Shown one piece after another: positions 1 through 5,176 of a stretch of DNA of 18,885 nucleotides (the stretch's first letter is position 1; each line of letters opens with the position of its first letter). Source of the stretch: an uncultured Bacteroidales bacterium. GTDB taxonomy: Bacteria > Bacteroidota > Bacteroidia > Bacteroidales > Paludibacteraceae. The stretch spans positions 1 through 18,885 of the forward strand of contig CALAUY010000072.1 of the NCBI GenBank assembly GCA_937892015.1. The letters run 5' to 3'. The notes beneath the pieces were generated by a model that saw only the letters and a list, made by a program, of their open reading frames with translations, had not been told where the DNA came from and ran no database searches. A program made the translations under genes and the position numbers.

Positions 1-106
1 GGGCGCGAACGATTTGTTTTGAAAGCAAAATTCAAGCTGGACCTTTCTGACTACCATACGAGGACATAGCCCAAAAGGTTATGTCCTTAGTTTTTCGCTA
101 TATTTG
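1..106 (+). other. CRISPR leader-like region with stem-loop
   Basis: Non-coding stretch directly before the first CRISPR repeat. It contains a perfect inverted repeat, AGGACATA at 61-68 against TATGTCCT at 80-87, extended inward by GCC/GGT pairing to an 11-bp stem with a 5-base loop (72-76), and followed by TTTTT at 91-95. In type I-C loci the leader lies between cas2 and the first repeat, so this could be leader DNA or the terminator of cas genes lying off the left edge. The degenerate repeat at the other end of the array agrees with the leader being on this side. The assignment is by position only, since no cas gene is in the window. Confidence 0.45.
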
Positions 107-273
107 GTCGCCCCCCCCCTGCGGGGGCGTGGATTGAAACGCGAGTTGTCGGCAAAGGTAGTTGCACACTTTGCGTCGCCCCCCCCTGCGGGGGCGTGGA
201 TTGAAACGGATATACCGATTGAGTAGTATGAGCCGGACACATGTCGCCCCCCTGCGGGGGCGTGGATTGCAAC
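107..273 (+). CRISPR. Short CRISPR array, three repeats, probable type I-C
   Basis: Three repeats lie at 107-140 (34 nt), 175-207 (33 nt) and 243-273 (31 nt), separated by spacers of 34 nt (141-174) and 35 nt (208-242). Each repeat has the form GTCG, a C-run, TGCGGGGGC, then GTGGATTGAAAC. The C-run and G-run form the hairpin and the GATTGAAAC tail is typical of type I-C repeats. The last repeat ends GATTGCAAC, the usual decay of the leader-distal terminal repeat. Oddly, the C-run is 9, 8 and 6 long while the G-run stays at 5, which explains the unequal repeat lengths. I saw no match to either spacer elsewhere in the window. Confidence 0.93.
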
Positions 274-280
274 TTACTTG

Positions 281-310
281 TGTCGGGAGTCGGATTCGAA
301 CCAACGAGGG
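281..310 (-). other. tRNA 3'-end fragment (possible attachment-site remnant)
   Basis: Read on the minus strand this gives a T-arm GTTGG-TTCGAAT-CCGAC (305 to 289; five pairs, one of them a wobble) followed by a seven-base acceptor strand TCCCGAC (288-282) and a discriminator A (281). I could not find a matching 5' acceptor strand GTCGGGA, nor a fitting anticodon or D arm, in the next 80 bases, so this is not an intact tRNA gene. tRNA 3' ends are classical targets of tyrosine recombinases, which leave such partial copies at element borders. A tyrosine recombinase remnant lies at 1890-2189. Confidence 0.45.
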
Positions 311-493
311 AAACCGCGTAAAATCAACGAATAACTCTATTGATTTTCAGTTCGTTATGCACCGCTATTGGATGGCCGGCGGCACAAAAACGGCACATTT
401 TTTCTATATTTTGTATGGTGTTAATCATGCTGATTTTTGCCAAATAGGTGCGGGCGAACGTTACGCTCGCGAGAGCGGACCAACGTCGCACGC
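311..493. other. Intergenic stretch, no gene seen
   Basis: No convincing coding sequence. The reading frame that crosses it on the plus strand begins inside the CRISPR array and is not protein-like. A short inverted repeat AAAATCAA (320-327) / TTGATTTT (340-347) with a 12-base loop sits next to the tRNA-like fragment. Otherwise I see nothing assignable. Confidence 0.5.
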
Positions 494-518
494 ACAAAAA
501 AAATCGGCAACTCCGATT
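494..518 (-). terminator. Rho-independent terminator downstream of hicA
   Basis: On the minus strand AATCGG (518-513), a 5-base loop and CCGATT (507-502) are followed by an uninterrupted run of T residues (to about 496). It lies about 44 bases past the hicA stop and in the right orientation to end the hicBA transcript. The stem is only 6 bp, so strength is uncertain. Confidence 0.55.
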
Positions 519-534
519 GTGGAATTACCGATTA
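515..534 (+). repeat. Left arm of inverted repeat flanking hicBA
   Basis: Contains ATTnTGGAATTACCGATnA (516-534). The same motif is present in reverse complement at 1326-1344, matching at all 17 fixed positions. The arms enclose the hicA/hicB pair together with its promoter. The 12-base core GGAATTACCGAT is exact. Confidence 0.6.
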
Positions 535-561
535 GTACGTTGCGAGAAAGCGTAGCTGAAG

Positions 562-798
562 TTATTTCTTTAGTGCAGCGTAAAAGTCCTGAGAAGTCAT
601 GCCCAAATCCCTGAGGATGGTTTTCACGATGAATGTAGGAATGGGGTCTTTATGCGTTTGGTAAATAATAGGGCGCGTGAGACCGTCTTTGTTCCATTTG
701 GCATGGCCGCCTTTGATAGATACCGGCTGGCACCCTATATTGTGCAAGAACCGCTCAAAGTCGGCGAGCTTGACGTTTACGAGTTTTTGTGTGGACAT
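562..798 (-). CDS. hicA: HicA-family mRNA interferase toxin
   Basis: Small (78 aa) toxin of the HicA/YcfA family, which has a double-stranded-RNA-binding fold and cleaves mRNA using a conserved histidine. The key motif GGHAKW is visible at residues 29-34 (candidate catalytic His31). It is followed by the beta-strand and the helix with 'THKDPIPTFIVKTILRDLGM', typical of the family. I chose the ATG at 798 rather than an upstream TTG at 852 because it starts at the family's N-terminus and lies one base after the hicB stop (TGA-A-ATG), implying translational coupling. Length is normal for the family. The antitoxin precedes the toxin here, the reverse of the E. coli hicAB order but common elsewhere. 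No truncation seen. Confidence 0.88.
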   Translation of the reverse strand: MSTQKLVNVKLADFERFLHNIGCQPVSIKGGHAKWNKDGLTRPIIYQTHKDPIPTFIVKTILRDLGMTSQDFYAALKK

Positions 799-799
799 T

Positions 800-1198
800 T
801 CAGACGTGCGTATATGGACGTGAAGAGCGACGGGTGAATGATGCGGGTACAATAGCCTTCTTATAACTCCTGTTATTGATTATGTCTCGCAAAGTGTCAT
901 TCCCCATGAGCATGTCTGTGGTTACAGGAGCGATATATTCTTTAGTTTGTTTTCGCCATCCATGACGAACGAGATCCGCCGCAAGTGTGTTCTTGGCTAT
1001 ACAGTCCTCCAGATGCTCGCGAAGAATCTGTGCGAACTCTGATTTAGCCTCCTCTATGGTGTTGCCATAAGCAGACAAATTGAGTGCTGGGCAATATGCT
1101 ATACGCGTTCCTTCTTCTTCGAAGAAGTAAACCTCTATGGATGCCCTAACCCGGCTTTCGCCGATTTGAATAGCGGCTTTTAGTTGTTGTCTTTCCAT
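800..1198 (-). CDS. hicB: HicB-family antitoxin
   Basis: 132-aa partner of the HicA toxin. The N-terminal half has the HicB partial RNase H-like fold ('IEVYFFEEEGTRIAYCPALNLSAYG', broken as IEVYFF...CPALNLSAYGNT, then EEAKSEFAQILREHLEDC), which binds and blocks HicA. The C-terminal part (about residues 60-132) is basic and may carry a DNA-binding segment for autorepression; I do not recognise a clear helix-turn-helix there. The start is the ATG at 1198. The longer reading frame from a TTG at 1222 would begin inside the -7 promoter box. The TSS expected from that promoter leaves a 5' leader of only about 14 bases. Its stop is one base from the hicA ATG. Confidence 0.85.
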   Translation of the reverse strand: MERQQLKAAIQIGESRVRASIEVYFFEEEGTRIAYCPALNLSAYGNTIEEAKSEFAQILREHLEDCIAKNTLAADLVRHGWRKQTKEYIAPVTTDMLMGNDTLRDIINNRSYKKAIVPASFTRRSSRPYTHV

Positions 1199-1217
1199 TG
1201 TTTTTATCGTTTGAGGG

Positions 1218-1250
1218 TGCAAAGTTAATACTTTTTTTTCAAAAAAGCAA
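1218..1250 (-). promoter_or_regulatory. hicBA promoter (Bacteroidota -33/-7 type)
   Basis: On the minus strand TTGC (1250-1247), 19 bases, then TAACTTTGCA (1227-1218). This fits the TTG-N19-TAnnTTTG consensus of the Bacteroidota primary sigma factor. The spacer contains T6 and A8 runs. Expected start of transcription is near 1212, just before hicB. Confidence 0.75.
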
Positions 1251-1325
1251 TAGTTTGCACGAAAAAAGGTGTTATTTTTCGTAAAAAAGAGCTGTTTTTC
1301 TGCATTTTATGGAGAAAAACACCCA

Positions 1326-1345
1326 TTATCGGTAATTCCAGAATG
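1326..1345 (-). repeat. Right arm of inverted repeat flanking hicBA
   Basis: Reverse complement of the motif at 515-534 (17/19 over ATTnTGGAATTACCGATnA). It overlaps the last codons of the 56-codon ORF ending at 1326. Confidence 0.6.
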
Positions 1346-1496
1346 TCAAAGATCGCTTGCGTGACACAATAATGAAACAAACTTTCCTAACAGTGAAACC
1401 TTTGTGCTTGTGGTGGAAATCGACAGCAAAAGGCGACGACTGATAGGAAAGAGTTTCAGGGTCGTAACCTAACTTGACCGCTCTTCTAATTATCAT
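1326..1496 (-). CDS. Doubtful small ORF, 56 codons, behind a strong promoter
   Basis: ATG at 1496, TAA at 1328-1326. The predicted peptide starts MIIRRAVKLGYDPETL and ends RSLTFWNYR. It is basic and I recognise no family. In favour: a textbook promoter at 1561-1593 points at it, leaving a leader of about 58 bases, and no other ORF follows on that strand before hicB. Against: the ORF runs through an 86-base imperfect inverted repeat (1373-1458) and ends inside the 17/19 inverted repeat shared with 515-534, so the 'protein' may be translation of repeat DNA. The transcript could equally be non-coding. Confidence 0.25.
   Translation of the reverse strand: MIIRRAVKLGYDPETLSYQSSPFAVDFHHKHKGFTVRKVCFIIVSRKRSLTFWNYR
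1373..1458. repeat. Imperfect inverted repeat (hairpin or MITE-like)
   Basis: Left arm 1373-1394 has TGAAAC then CTTTCCTAaCAGT. The right arm, read on the minus strand from 1458 to 1439, has TGAAAC then CTTTCCTAtCAGT. The arms match except for one mismatch and a spacing difference of two bases between the two blocks. The loop is about 44 bases. The block TGAAAC recurs just inside the left arm at about 1393-1398, giving a small direct repeat. It may be a short mobile or dispersed repeat, or a structured RNA. Confidence 0.55.
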
Positions 1497-1560
1497 GCGT
1501 TAAACGTCCGAAACGAAGAAAGGTTCTTTATAACAACCCCTGCTTATCTCCGATAAGGTG

Positions 1561-1593
1561 TGCAAAGTTACTACTTTTCTCCGATATATGCAA
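1561..1593 (-). promoter_or_regulatory. Promoter facing the 56-codon ORF
   Basis: Minus strand TTGC (1593-1590), a 19-base spacer ATATATCGGAGAAAAGTAG, then TAACTTTGCA (1570-1561). The boxes and most of the spacer match the promoters at 2817-2848, 16971-17003 and 17116-17147. Expected TSS is near 1555. Confidence 0.7.
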
Positions 1594-1636
1594 GAAAAAT
1601 CGTAAAAAAATAACAAAATAACACTAAAATTGAACA

Positions 1637-1864
1637 ATGATGGCAACAAAAGTATCAAAATCCACAAAAAAAGTGGCAAAAACCGGCAGGGCTCGTAAAG
1701 AATTGCCCTACGAAAAGAACCGCAAACGGGCAGCCAAAGAGCTATACCAAACCACTAAAGCTTATGAAAAGGTGTCCGAAGACACCATATATCGGCACTG
1801 TTTTTACGGTGTGCGCCATGGTTCTTGGCGTTATCTTGGCAGAGCACACGCTTACACATGGTAA
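1637..1864 (+). CDS. Hypothetical small basic protein, possibly frameshifted
   Basis: 75 codons with two adjacent ATGs (1637, 1640); the second may be the start. The first 55 residues are strongly basic and look protein-like (repeated K/R, then AAKELYQTTKAYEKVSEDTI). After about position 1815 this frame turns into implausible sequence. The +1 frame there encodes a good membrane segment (TVFTVCAMVLGVILAEHTL). Losing one base near 1812-1816 would join them into a small protein with a C-terminal membrane anchor. The +1 frame then runs into the antisense of the recombinase remnant, so the true C-terminus seems lost. I do not recognise the family. It is best viewed as a gene remnant. Confidence 0.35.
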   Translation: MMATKVSKSTKKVAKTGRARKELPYEKNRKRAAKELYQTTKAYEKVSEDTIYRHCFYGVRHGSWRYLGRAHAYTW

Positions 1865-1889
1865 TATCCAACATAAAAAAAGAAAGAAA

Positions 1890-2189
1890 TTAAAACGAAC
1901 AGAACAACTGTTCAAAACAAGTAAGCAGCTCTTTGGTCTTTTCCTTGATATAAAGCTCCACCACCTCCTCGATGGTCGTGTAATAACGCGAGCTCTCGGA
2001 CTCACCAAACGGAGTCCAGCCCCCCGCAAGCCGCATGTTAATAGTGGCCACTATATTATTTGCCGCCACCCTAAACTCCGACTGTGACTTATACCGCTTG
2101 CGCAGCTTGTTCATTCGAAGCTTCTTGCGCTCCATATCGTTCGTAATCGGATTGAGTACATAATACTCAATCAGCCAGCCTCTCTCCTT
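1890..2189 (-). pseudogene. Tyrosine recombinase/integrase, N-terminal fragment
   Basis: On the minus strand an open stretch of about 99 codons resembles the N-terminal arm-binding and core-binding domains of Bacteroidota tyrosine recombinases. It has a strand pattern 'WLIEYYVLNPIT', a basic run (ERKKLRMNKLRKRY), then the characteristic NMRLAGGWTPFG and TTIEEVVELYIKEKTKEL. There is no start codon at the beginning of the homology: an in-frame TAG lies at 2192-2190. The reading stops at 1890, before any catalytic domain (no R-HxxR-Y region). The gene is therefore broken at both ends. It probably marks a former integrative element and may go with the tRNA 3' fragment at 281-310. Confidence 0.65.
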
Positions 2190-2227
2190 CTACGGATGCC
2201 TATATTTATACTACTCTTTCCTCCAAT

Positions 2228-2342
2228 CGTTCGATTCATTCGATTCATTCGATTCGTGTAATTCTTTCCTACGCTACGCTTCGGACGATCTGCTACGCTG
2301 TGCTTTCCTACGCTACGCTTCGGACGATCTGCTTCGCTGTGC
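2228..2342. repeat. Tandem repeats: 10-bp CGATTCATT-type and 39-bp x2
   Basis: At 2228-2257 a unit of about 10 bases around TTCGATTCA repeats three times. At 2265-2303 and 2304-2342 a 39-base unit, starting TTTCCTACGCTACGC and ending GCTGTGC, is present twice in tandem with a single difference (CTACGC versus CTTCGC). No protein-like frame uses this stretch. It forms part of a repeat-rich intergenic block reaching to about 2720. Confidence 0.85.
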
Positions 2343-2344
2343 GT

Positions 2345-2460
2345 GTTCGTCCCCCATCCGCCTCTCGCTCCTTGAGTTTCCTAGAGTCTCCTTGAGTTTC
2401 CCATCCCTCATATCCTCGCCCCCTATATATCCCCACGAACAAAACACGATAGATATACGA
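2345..2460 (-). repeat. Dispersed intergenic repeat, copy A
   Basis: The reverse complement of this stretch aligns with 18655-18800. The shared landmarks, in order, are TATATC and ATCGT blocks, TTCnTGGGGA, the exact 15-mer TATAGGGGGCGAGGA (here 2427-2413), GGAAACT-type blocks, then GGAGCGAGAnGCGG and GAACACG. Internally CTCCTTGAGTTTCC occurs twice. Spacing differs between copies, so the relationship is imperfect. Non-coding in all frames. Confidence 0.65.
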
Positions 2461-2499
2461 TAGATATACGATAGATATACGATAGATATACGATAGATA
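2446..2499. repeat. 11-bp tandem repeat, 4.9 copies
   Basis: The unit ACGATAGATAT begins at 2446, 2457, 2468 and 2479, and a fifth copy at 2490 matches for 10 of 11 bases. The reading of this strand or its complement as protein gives only a repetitive YRIS/VYLSYI pattern, an artefact. Confidence 0.95.
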
Positions 2500-2760
2500 A
2501 ATACACCTCCTCTGCACCCTTTCACTCCCTTCACAACTCCTCCCGTTTTTCCATTGTTCCGTTATCCCATTATCCCGCGATTCGCTCGATTCGTGTTATT
2601 CGTTCGATTCGTGTTCAGATTATTCTGACCTCTCCGACCACTCCGATTATTCCGCCCTTTCAGACGATTCCCCTCTCGCACTCCCCATCAGTTTTCGATA
2701 CAATTCATACCCCTCCGCTACTCTACGGGAGCACTCCTACGGCGCTAGTTAAGCGCAAAG
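2500..2760. other. Repeat-flavoured intergenic stretch
   Basis: No gene seen. A cluster of ATTCG/ACGAAT motifs at about 2579-2618 resembles 18781-18811 and 2228-2257. The rest is pyrimidine-rich on the plus strand (CTCC, CCGATTATTCC). A 9-bp inverted repeat AAAAAGTGA (2761-2769) / TCACTTTTT (2797-2805) lies just after it, immediately before the promoter at 2817. Confidence 0.5.
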
Positions 2761-2816
2761 AAAAAGTGAGGGAATGGGGTAAAATGCACTATTTTTTCAC
2801 TTTTTTTACTTTTTTC

Positions 2817-2848
2817 TTGCATATATGAAAAAAAAGCAGTAACTTTGC
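2817..2848 (+). promoter_or_regulatory. Promoter of outer-membrane protein gene
   Basis: TTGC (2817-2820), a 19-base spacer ATATATGAAAAAAAAGCAG, then TAACTTTGC (2840-2848). This is an exact fit to the Bacteroidota -33/-7 form. The expected TSS near 2854 gives a leader of only about 10 bases to the ATG at 2864. Confidence 0.8.
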
Positions 2849-2863
2849 AGGCGGAAATGTGTT

Positions 2864-3820
2864 ATGAAGGGTTTTCAAGACATAATAAACGGATACTGCG
2901 GACGGATAACGTGCGGAGAGAAAGTGGCGCATATACGGGTGACGCGTGCAGTAGCGACAGGTTTGCTGGTGGCTGGTTTGCTGGTTGCGGAATGTGCATT
3001 GCCCGCATCGGCAGAGATTATAAAGCTCAAGTCGGGCAAAACGGTTGACTGCACCATACTGTTTCAGAACGAGGAGGTGGTAGTTGTGCGCGACAATGTG
3101 AGCGGAATACGTTACCAGTACCCACGGAGCGAAGTGGTGGAAACAGAGAACGAGAACGCGACCGACGCAACAGAACAGAACAAAAAAGACAAGACACACA
3201 ACAATCCGACAGATAGTCAAACTGAACAGGCAAACCACTCGGGCAGGGCACGGCGCAAGGATAGACAGGCAAAAGAGAGTGTGGATGAACAGTCGCTACA
3301 ACGTGTGGAGACGGGGCGGAAAGTGGCGATGGGTGTCAGTTTGTTCGGCGGAGGAATGGCAATGCCGGTGCAGTTGACGGGTGAGGACAACACGCCGAGC
3401 ATGGGCGGTCATGCAGGTGCAGACGTGATGATTGGAGCGAGCAACATGTTCAAGCGACGCATTTTCTTGGGTGGTGCAACGGGTTTTCATGCCTACATGC
3501 AGGGCGGCGAGGTTCTCTCGTTCATCCCCATCATGCTTCGTGCAGAAGTGCCGCTGACGCTCAAACGACACGCTCCGATGCTTGGAATGGGAGCCGGGTA
3601 CGGTATCGGCTTGCAAGGCACTAAAGGCGGGTTGTGCGCAGATGTGGAGTTCGGTTGGCGGTACTCATACACGCGAAAAGGGGCATTCTTTTTGGGCATT
3701 TTTGCGGATTTTCAGGGCGCACAACTGACGTTGACAGAGACGGTTTCGGGCAAGGAATACACGATGGAGGCTTACCGCAACTTGTGCGGTTTCGGTGCGA
3801 AAATGGCATTATATTTCTAA
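2864..3820 (+). CDS. Probable outer-membrane beta-barrel protein with signal peptide
   Basis: 318 aa, family not recognised. The N-terminus has a long positive region and a hydrophobic core (about residues 29-44), with a cleavage site after PASA (residue 50). Residues 51-92 (EIIKLKSGKTVDCTILFQNE...) form a small beta-rich domain. Residues 95-150 are a polar, probably disordered linker rich in N, E, K and Q. From about 152 on, alternating beta strands with G and aromatic residues run to a C-terminal phenylalanine (ALYF), the usual outer-membrane barrel signature. Start: ATG at 2864, 10 bases after the predicted TSS. A GTG at 2924 would give a shorter and more normal signal peptide and is a real alternative. 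The next gene follows after 13 bases and is probably co-transcribed. Confidence 0.75.
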   Translation: MKGFQDIINGYCGRITCGEKVAHIRVTRAVATGLLVAGLLVAECALPASAEIIKLKSGKTVDCTILFQNEEVVVVRDNVSGIRYQYPRSEVVETENENATDATEQNKKDKTHNNPTDSQTEQANHSGRARRKDRQAKESVDEQSLQRVETGRKVAMGVSLFGGGMAMPVQLTGEDNTPSMGGHAGADVMIGASNMFKRRIFLGGATGFHAYMQGGEVLSFIPIMLRAEVPLTLKRHAPMLGMGAGYGIGLQGTKGGLCADVEFGWRYSYTRKGAFFLGIFADFQGAQLTLTETVSGKEYTMEAYRNLCGFGAKMALYF

Positions 3821-3833
3821 CAACACCAATACA

Positions 3834-4058
3834 ATGAGAAACAAGACTGACAGACAAGAACGCTCATCGTCACAGAAATTGCGTCGTCAGATGACGCGAA
3901 CGCATCGCGTGACTATTCTGCTGAACGACAGCGAATACAAAGCACTGAATACGTACCTCTCGAAGTACGACATCAAGAACAGGTCGCAGATGATTCGCGA
4001 GACCTTGTTGATGAATATCTTGCAGCGTTTTGATGCCGACAATCCAACGCTGTTTTGA
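3834..4058 (+). CDS. Small ribbon-helix-helix-like protein
   Basis: 74 aa. The first 22 residues are basic and polar (RNKTDRQERSSSQKLRRQ). The rest, HRVTILLNDSEYKALNTYL followed by KNRSQMIRETLLMNIL, reads as a beta strand plus two helices with the NRSQMIRET turn, as in ribbon-helix-helix DNA-binding proteins (Arc/MetJ fold, mobilisation-like proteins). It is a candidate regulator, with the target unknown. The ATG at 3834 is preferred over an in-frame start at 3795 inside the upstream gene. It ends 17 bases from the convergent CNNM gene. Its last bases, CAACGCTGTTTTGATT (4045-4060), are repeated nearly exactly at 4066-4081. Confidence 0.65.
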   Translation: MRNKTDRQERSSSQKLRRQMTRTHRVTILLNDSEYKALNTYLSKYDIKNRSQMIRETLLMNILQRFDADNPTLF

Positions 4059-4075
4059 TTAGTTTCAACGCTGTT

Positions 4076-5152
4076 TTAATTGGCGTTTTCTTCAACTGCC
4101 GGAATACGGATTGTGGAGAAACGTTTCTGACGTTTCTGCCAGCGTTCGCGCGCCAACTGCTGCATGTCGGTCACTTGGTCGTTTTCATCGGTTATCTCGA
4201 ACCCGAACACCGTTTCTATCACATCTTCAAGGGTAAGAATGCCCTGAAAACAGCCGTACTCGTCGATGACGATGGAGATCTGCTCTTTGTGCTCAATGAG
4301 CGAGTCCCAGATGTCGGGCAACGAGGTCTCTTCGTTGAAGTACGGCAAGGGGCGTTTGATGTCCTTGAGGCACATGGTGAACTTATCTTCTGCAAGCAGT
4401 TCGAGTGCGTCAGTGCGTAAGATATATCCCGTGATGAACTCACGCGAGTCGGCATAAACGGGGATGCGTGAGAAATGGTCGTAGTTGTCGTCTCGGTAAA
4501 AATCGCGGAGCGTCATGTTCTCTGAAGCAATGGCCGCAACGACTCGAGGCGTCATGACATCGTAAGCCTTGATATCTTCGAGCTTGATGATGTTCTGGAT
4601 AATCTTGTTCTCGTTCTCCTCGAAAACGCCCTCTTCTTCGCCCACATTGGCCATGGCCGACAGTTCTTCGCGCGAATACGAGACCTCCTCTTCGGCACTG
4701 TCGGGAGTGATGCGGGCGGTGAGACGAACGACACACCAGACGATGGGATAGAGGATGAAGATGAGTGCGCGCAGCGAGCGAGCGGCAAACGCAGTGAGGT
4801 GTCGCCACTGCGTTGTGCCTATGGTTTTCGGGATAATCTCAGAGAAAACGAGGATAAGGATGGTGGTGATGATGGAGACGAGCCCGAACCACGCACTTCC
4901 AAAGACGATGGTGGCCTGGCGTCCCACACCCGCAGCACCAATCGTGTTCGCAATGGTGTTGAGGGAGAGGATGGCCGCAAGTGCCTGGTCGGGGTCCTGT
5001 TTGTACTTGTGGAGCAGTTCAGCCCATTTGTCGCCATTATCTTCGCGCATCTGTAAGTACGCGATAGAGGTGGACATGAGAGTGGCCTCGAGGACTGAAC
5101 AGAGGAACGAAACCGCCATTGCGGAAAGCAGAAAAACTAAAAGTAGAAGCAT
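4076..5152 (-). CDS. CNNM/CorC-like membrane protein with CBS pair
   Basis: 358 aa. An N-terminal DUF21/CNNM membrane domain (about residues 1-148; hydrophobic segments near 1-22, 56-76, 87-107 and 126-145) has the typical SEIIPK motif at 104-109. A pair of CBS domains follows (about 196-315) with VMTPR at 199-203 and IDEYGCFQGILTLEDVIE at 296-313. Family members (CNNM, CorB/CorC, 'hemolysin-like' proteins) are linked to Mg2+ or Co2+ transport and resistance. The usual C-terminal CorC/HlyC domain is missing: only about 40 residues follow the CBS pair, a normal short form rather than an obvious truncation. It is the last gene of the minus-strand run, 24 bases after lpxB, and converges on the ribbon-helix-helix gene. 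Confidence 0.85.
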   Translation of the reverse strand: MLLLLVFLLSAMAVSFLCSVLEATLMSTSIAYLQMREDNGDKWAELLHKYKQDPDQALAAILSLNTIANTIGAAGVGRQATIVFGSAWFGLVSIITTILILVFSEIIPKTIGTTQWRHLTAFAARSLRALIFILYPIVWCVVRLTARITPDSAEEEVSYSREELSAMANVGEEEGVFEENENKIIQNIIKLEDIKAYDVMTPRVVAAIASENMTLRDFYRDDNYDHFSRIPVYADSREFITGYILRTDALELLAEDKFTMCLKDIKRPLPYFNEETSLPDIWDSLIEHKEQISIVIDEYGCFQGILTLEDVIETVFGFEITDENDQVTDMQQLARERWQKRQKRFSTIRIPAVEENAN

Positions 5153-5176
5153 TATATGTTATTGCGTAATGATTAT

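Noticed and set aside
98..304. Minus-strand ORFs across the CRISPR repeats, with a repeating QSTPPQGG-type peptide
   Set aside because: They are translations of the CRISPR repeats and spacers; no start or family supports a protein.
281..360. A complete tRNA gene on the minus strand
   Set aside because: T-arm and acceptor 3' strand are good, but no anticodon arm, D-arm or matching 5' acceptor strand fits in the following 80 bases.
162..614. Plus-strand 150-codon ORF starting in the CRISPR array
   Set aside because: It begins in a spacer, crosses the tRNA-like fragment and the hicA terminator, and overlaps hicA on the opposite strand. Its composition is not protein-like.
1199..1222. Upstream extension of HicB to a TTG at 1222
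   Set aside because: The TTG overlaps the -7 box and would precede the predicted transcription start.
2308..2534. Minus-strand ORFs with a YRISIVYLSYI repeat
   Set aside because: The pattern comes from the 11-bp tandem repeat read in different frames; no start signal or family is seen.
2761..2805. 9-bp inverted repeat AAAAAGTGA / TCACTTTTT as a terminator
   Set aside because: The 27-base loop and A/T-rich arms make it a poor terminator, and there is no gene ending just before it on the plus strand.
2789..3238. Minus-strand 149-codon ORF antisense to the outer-membrane protein gene
   Set aside because: The plus strand has a promoter, signal peptide and barrel pattern. The antisense frame is a cysteine- and valine-rich shadow.
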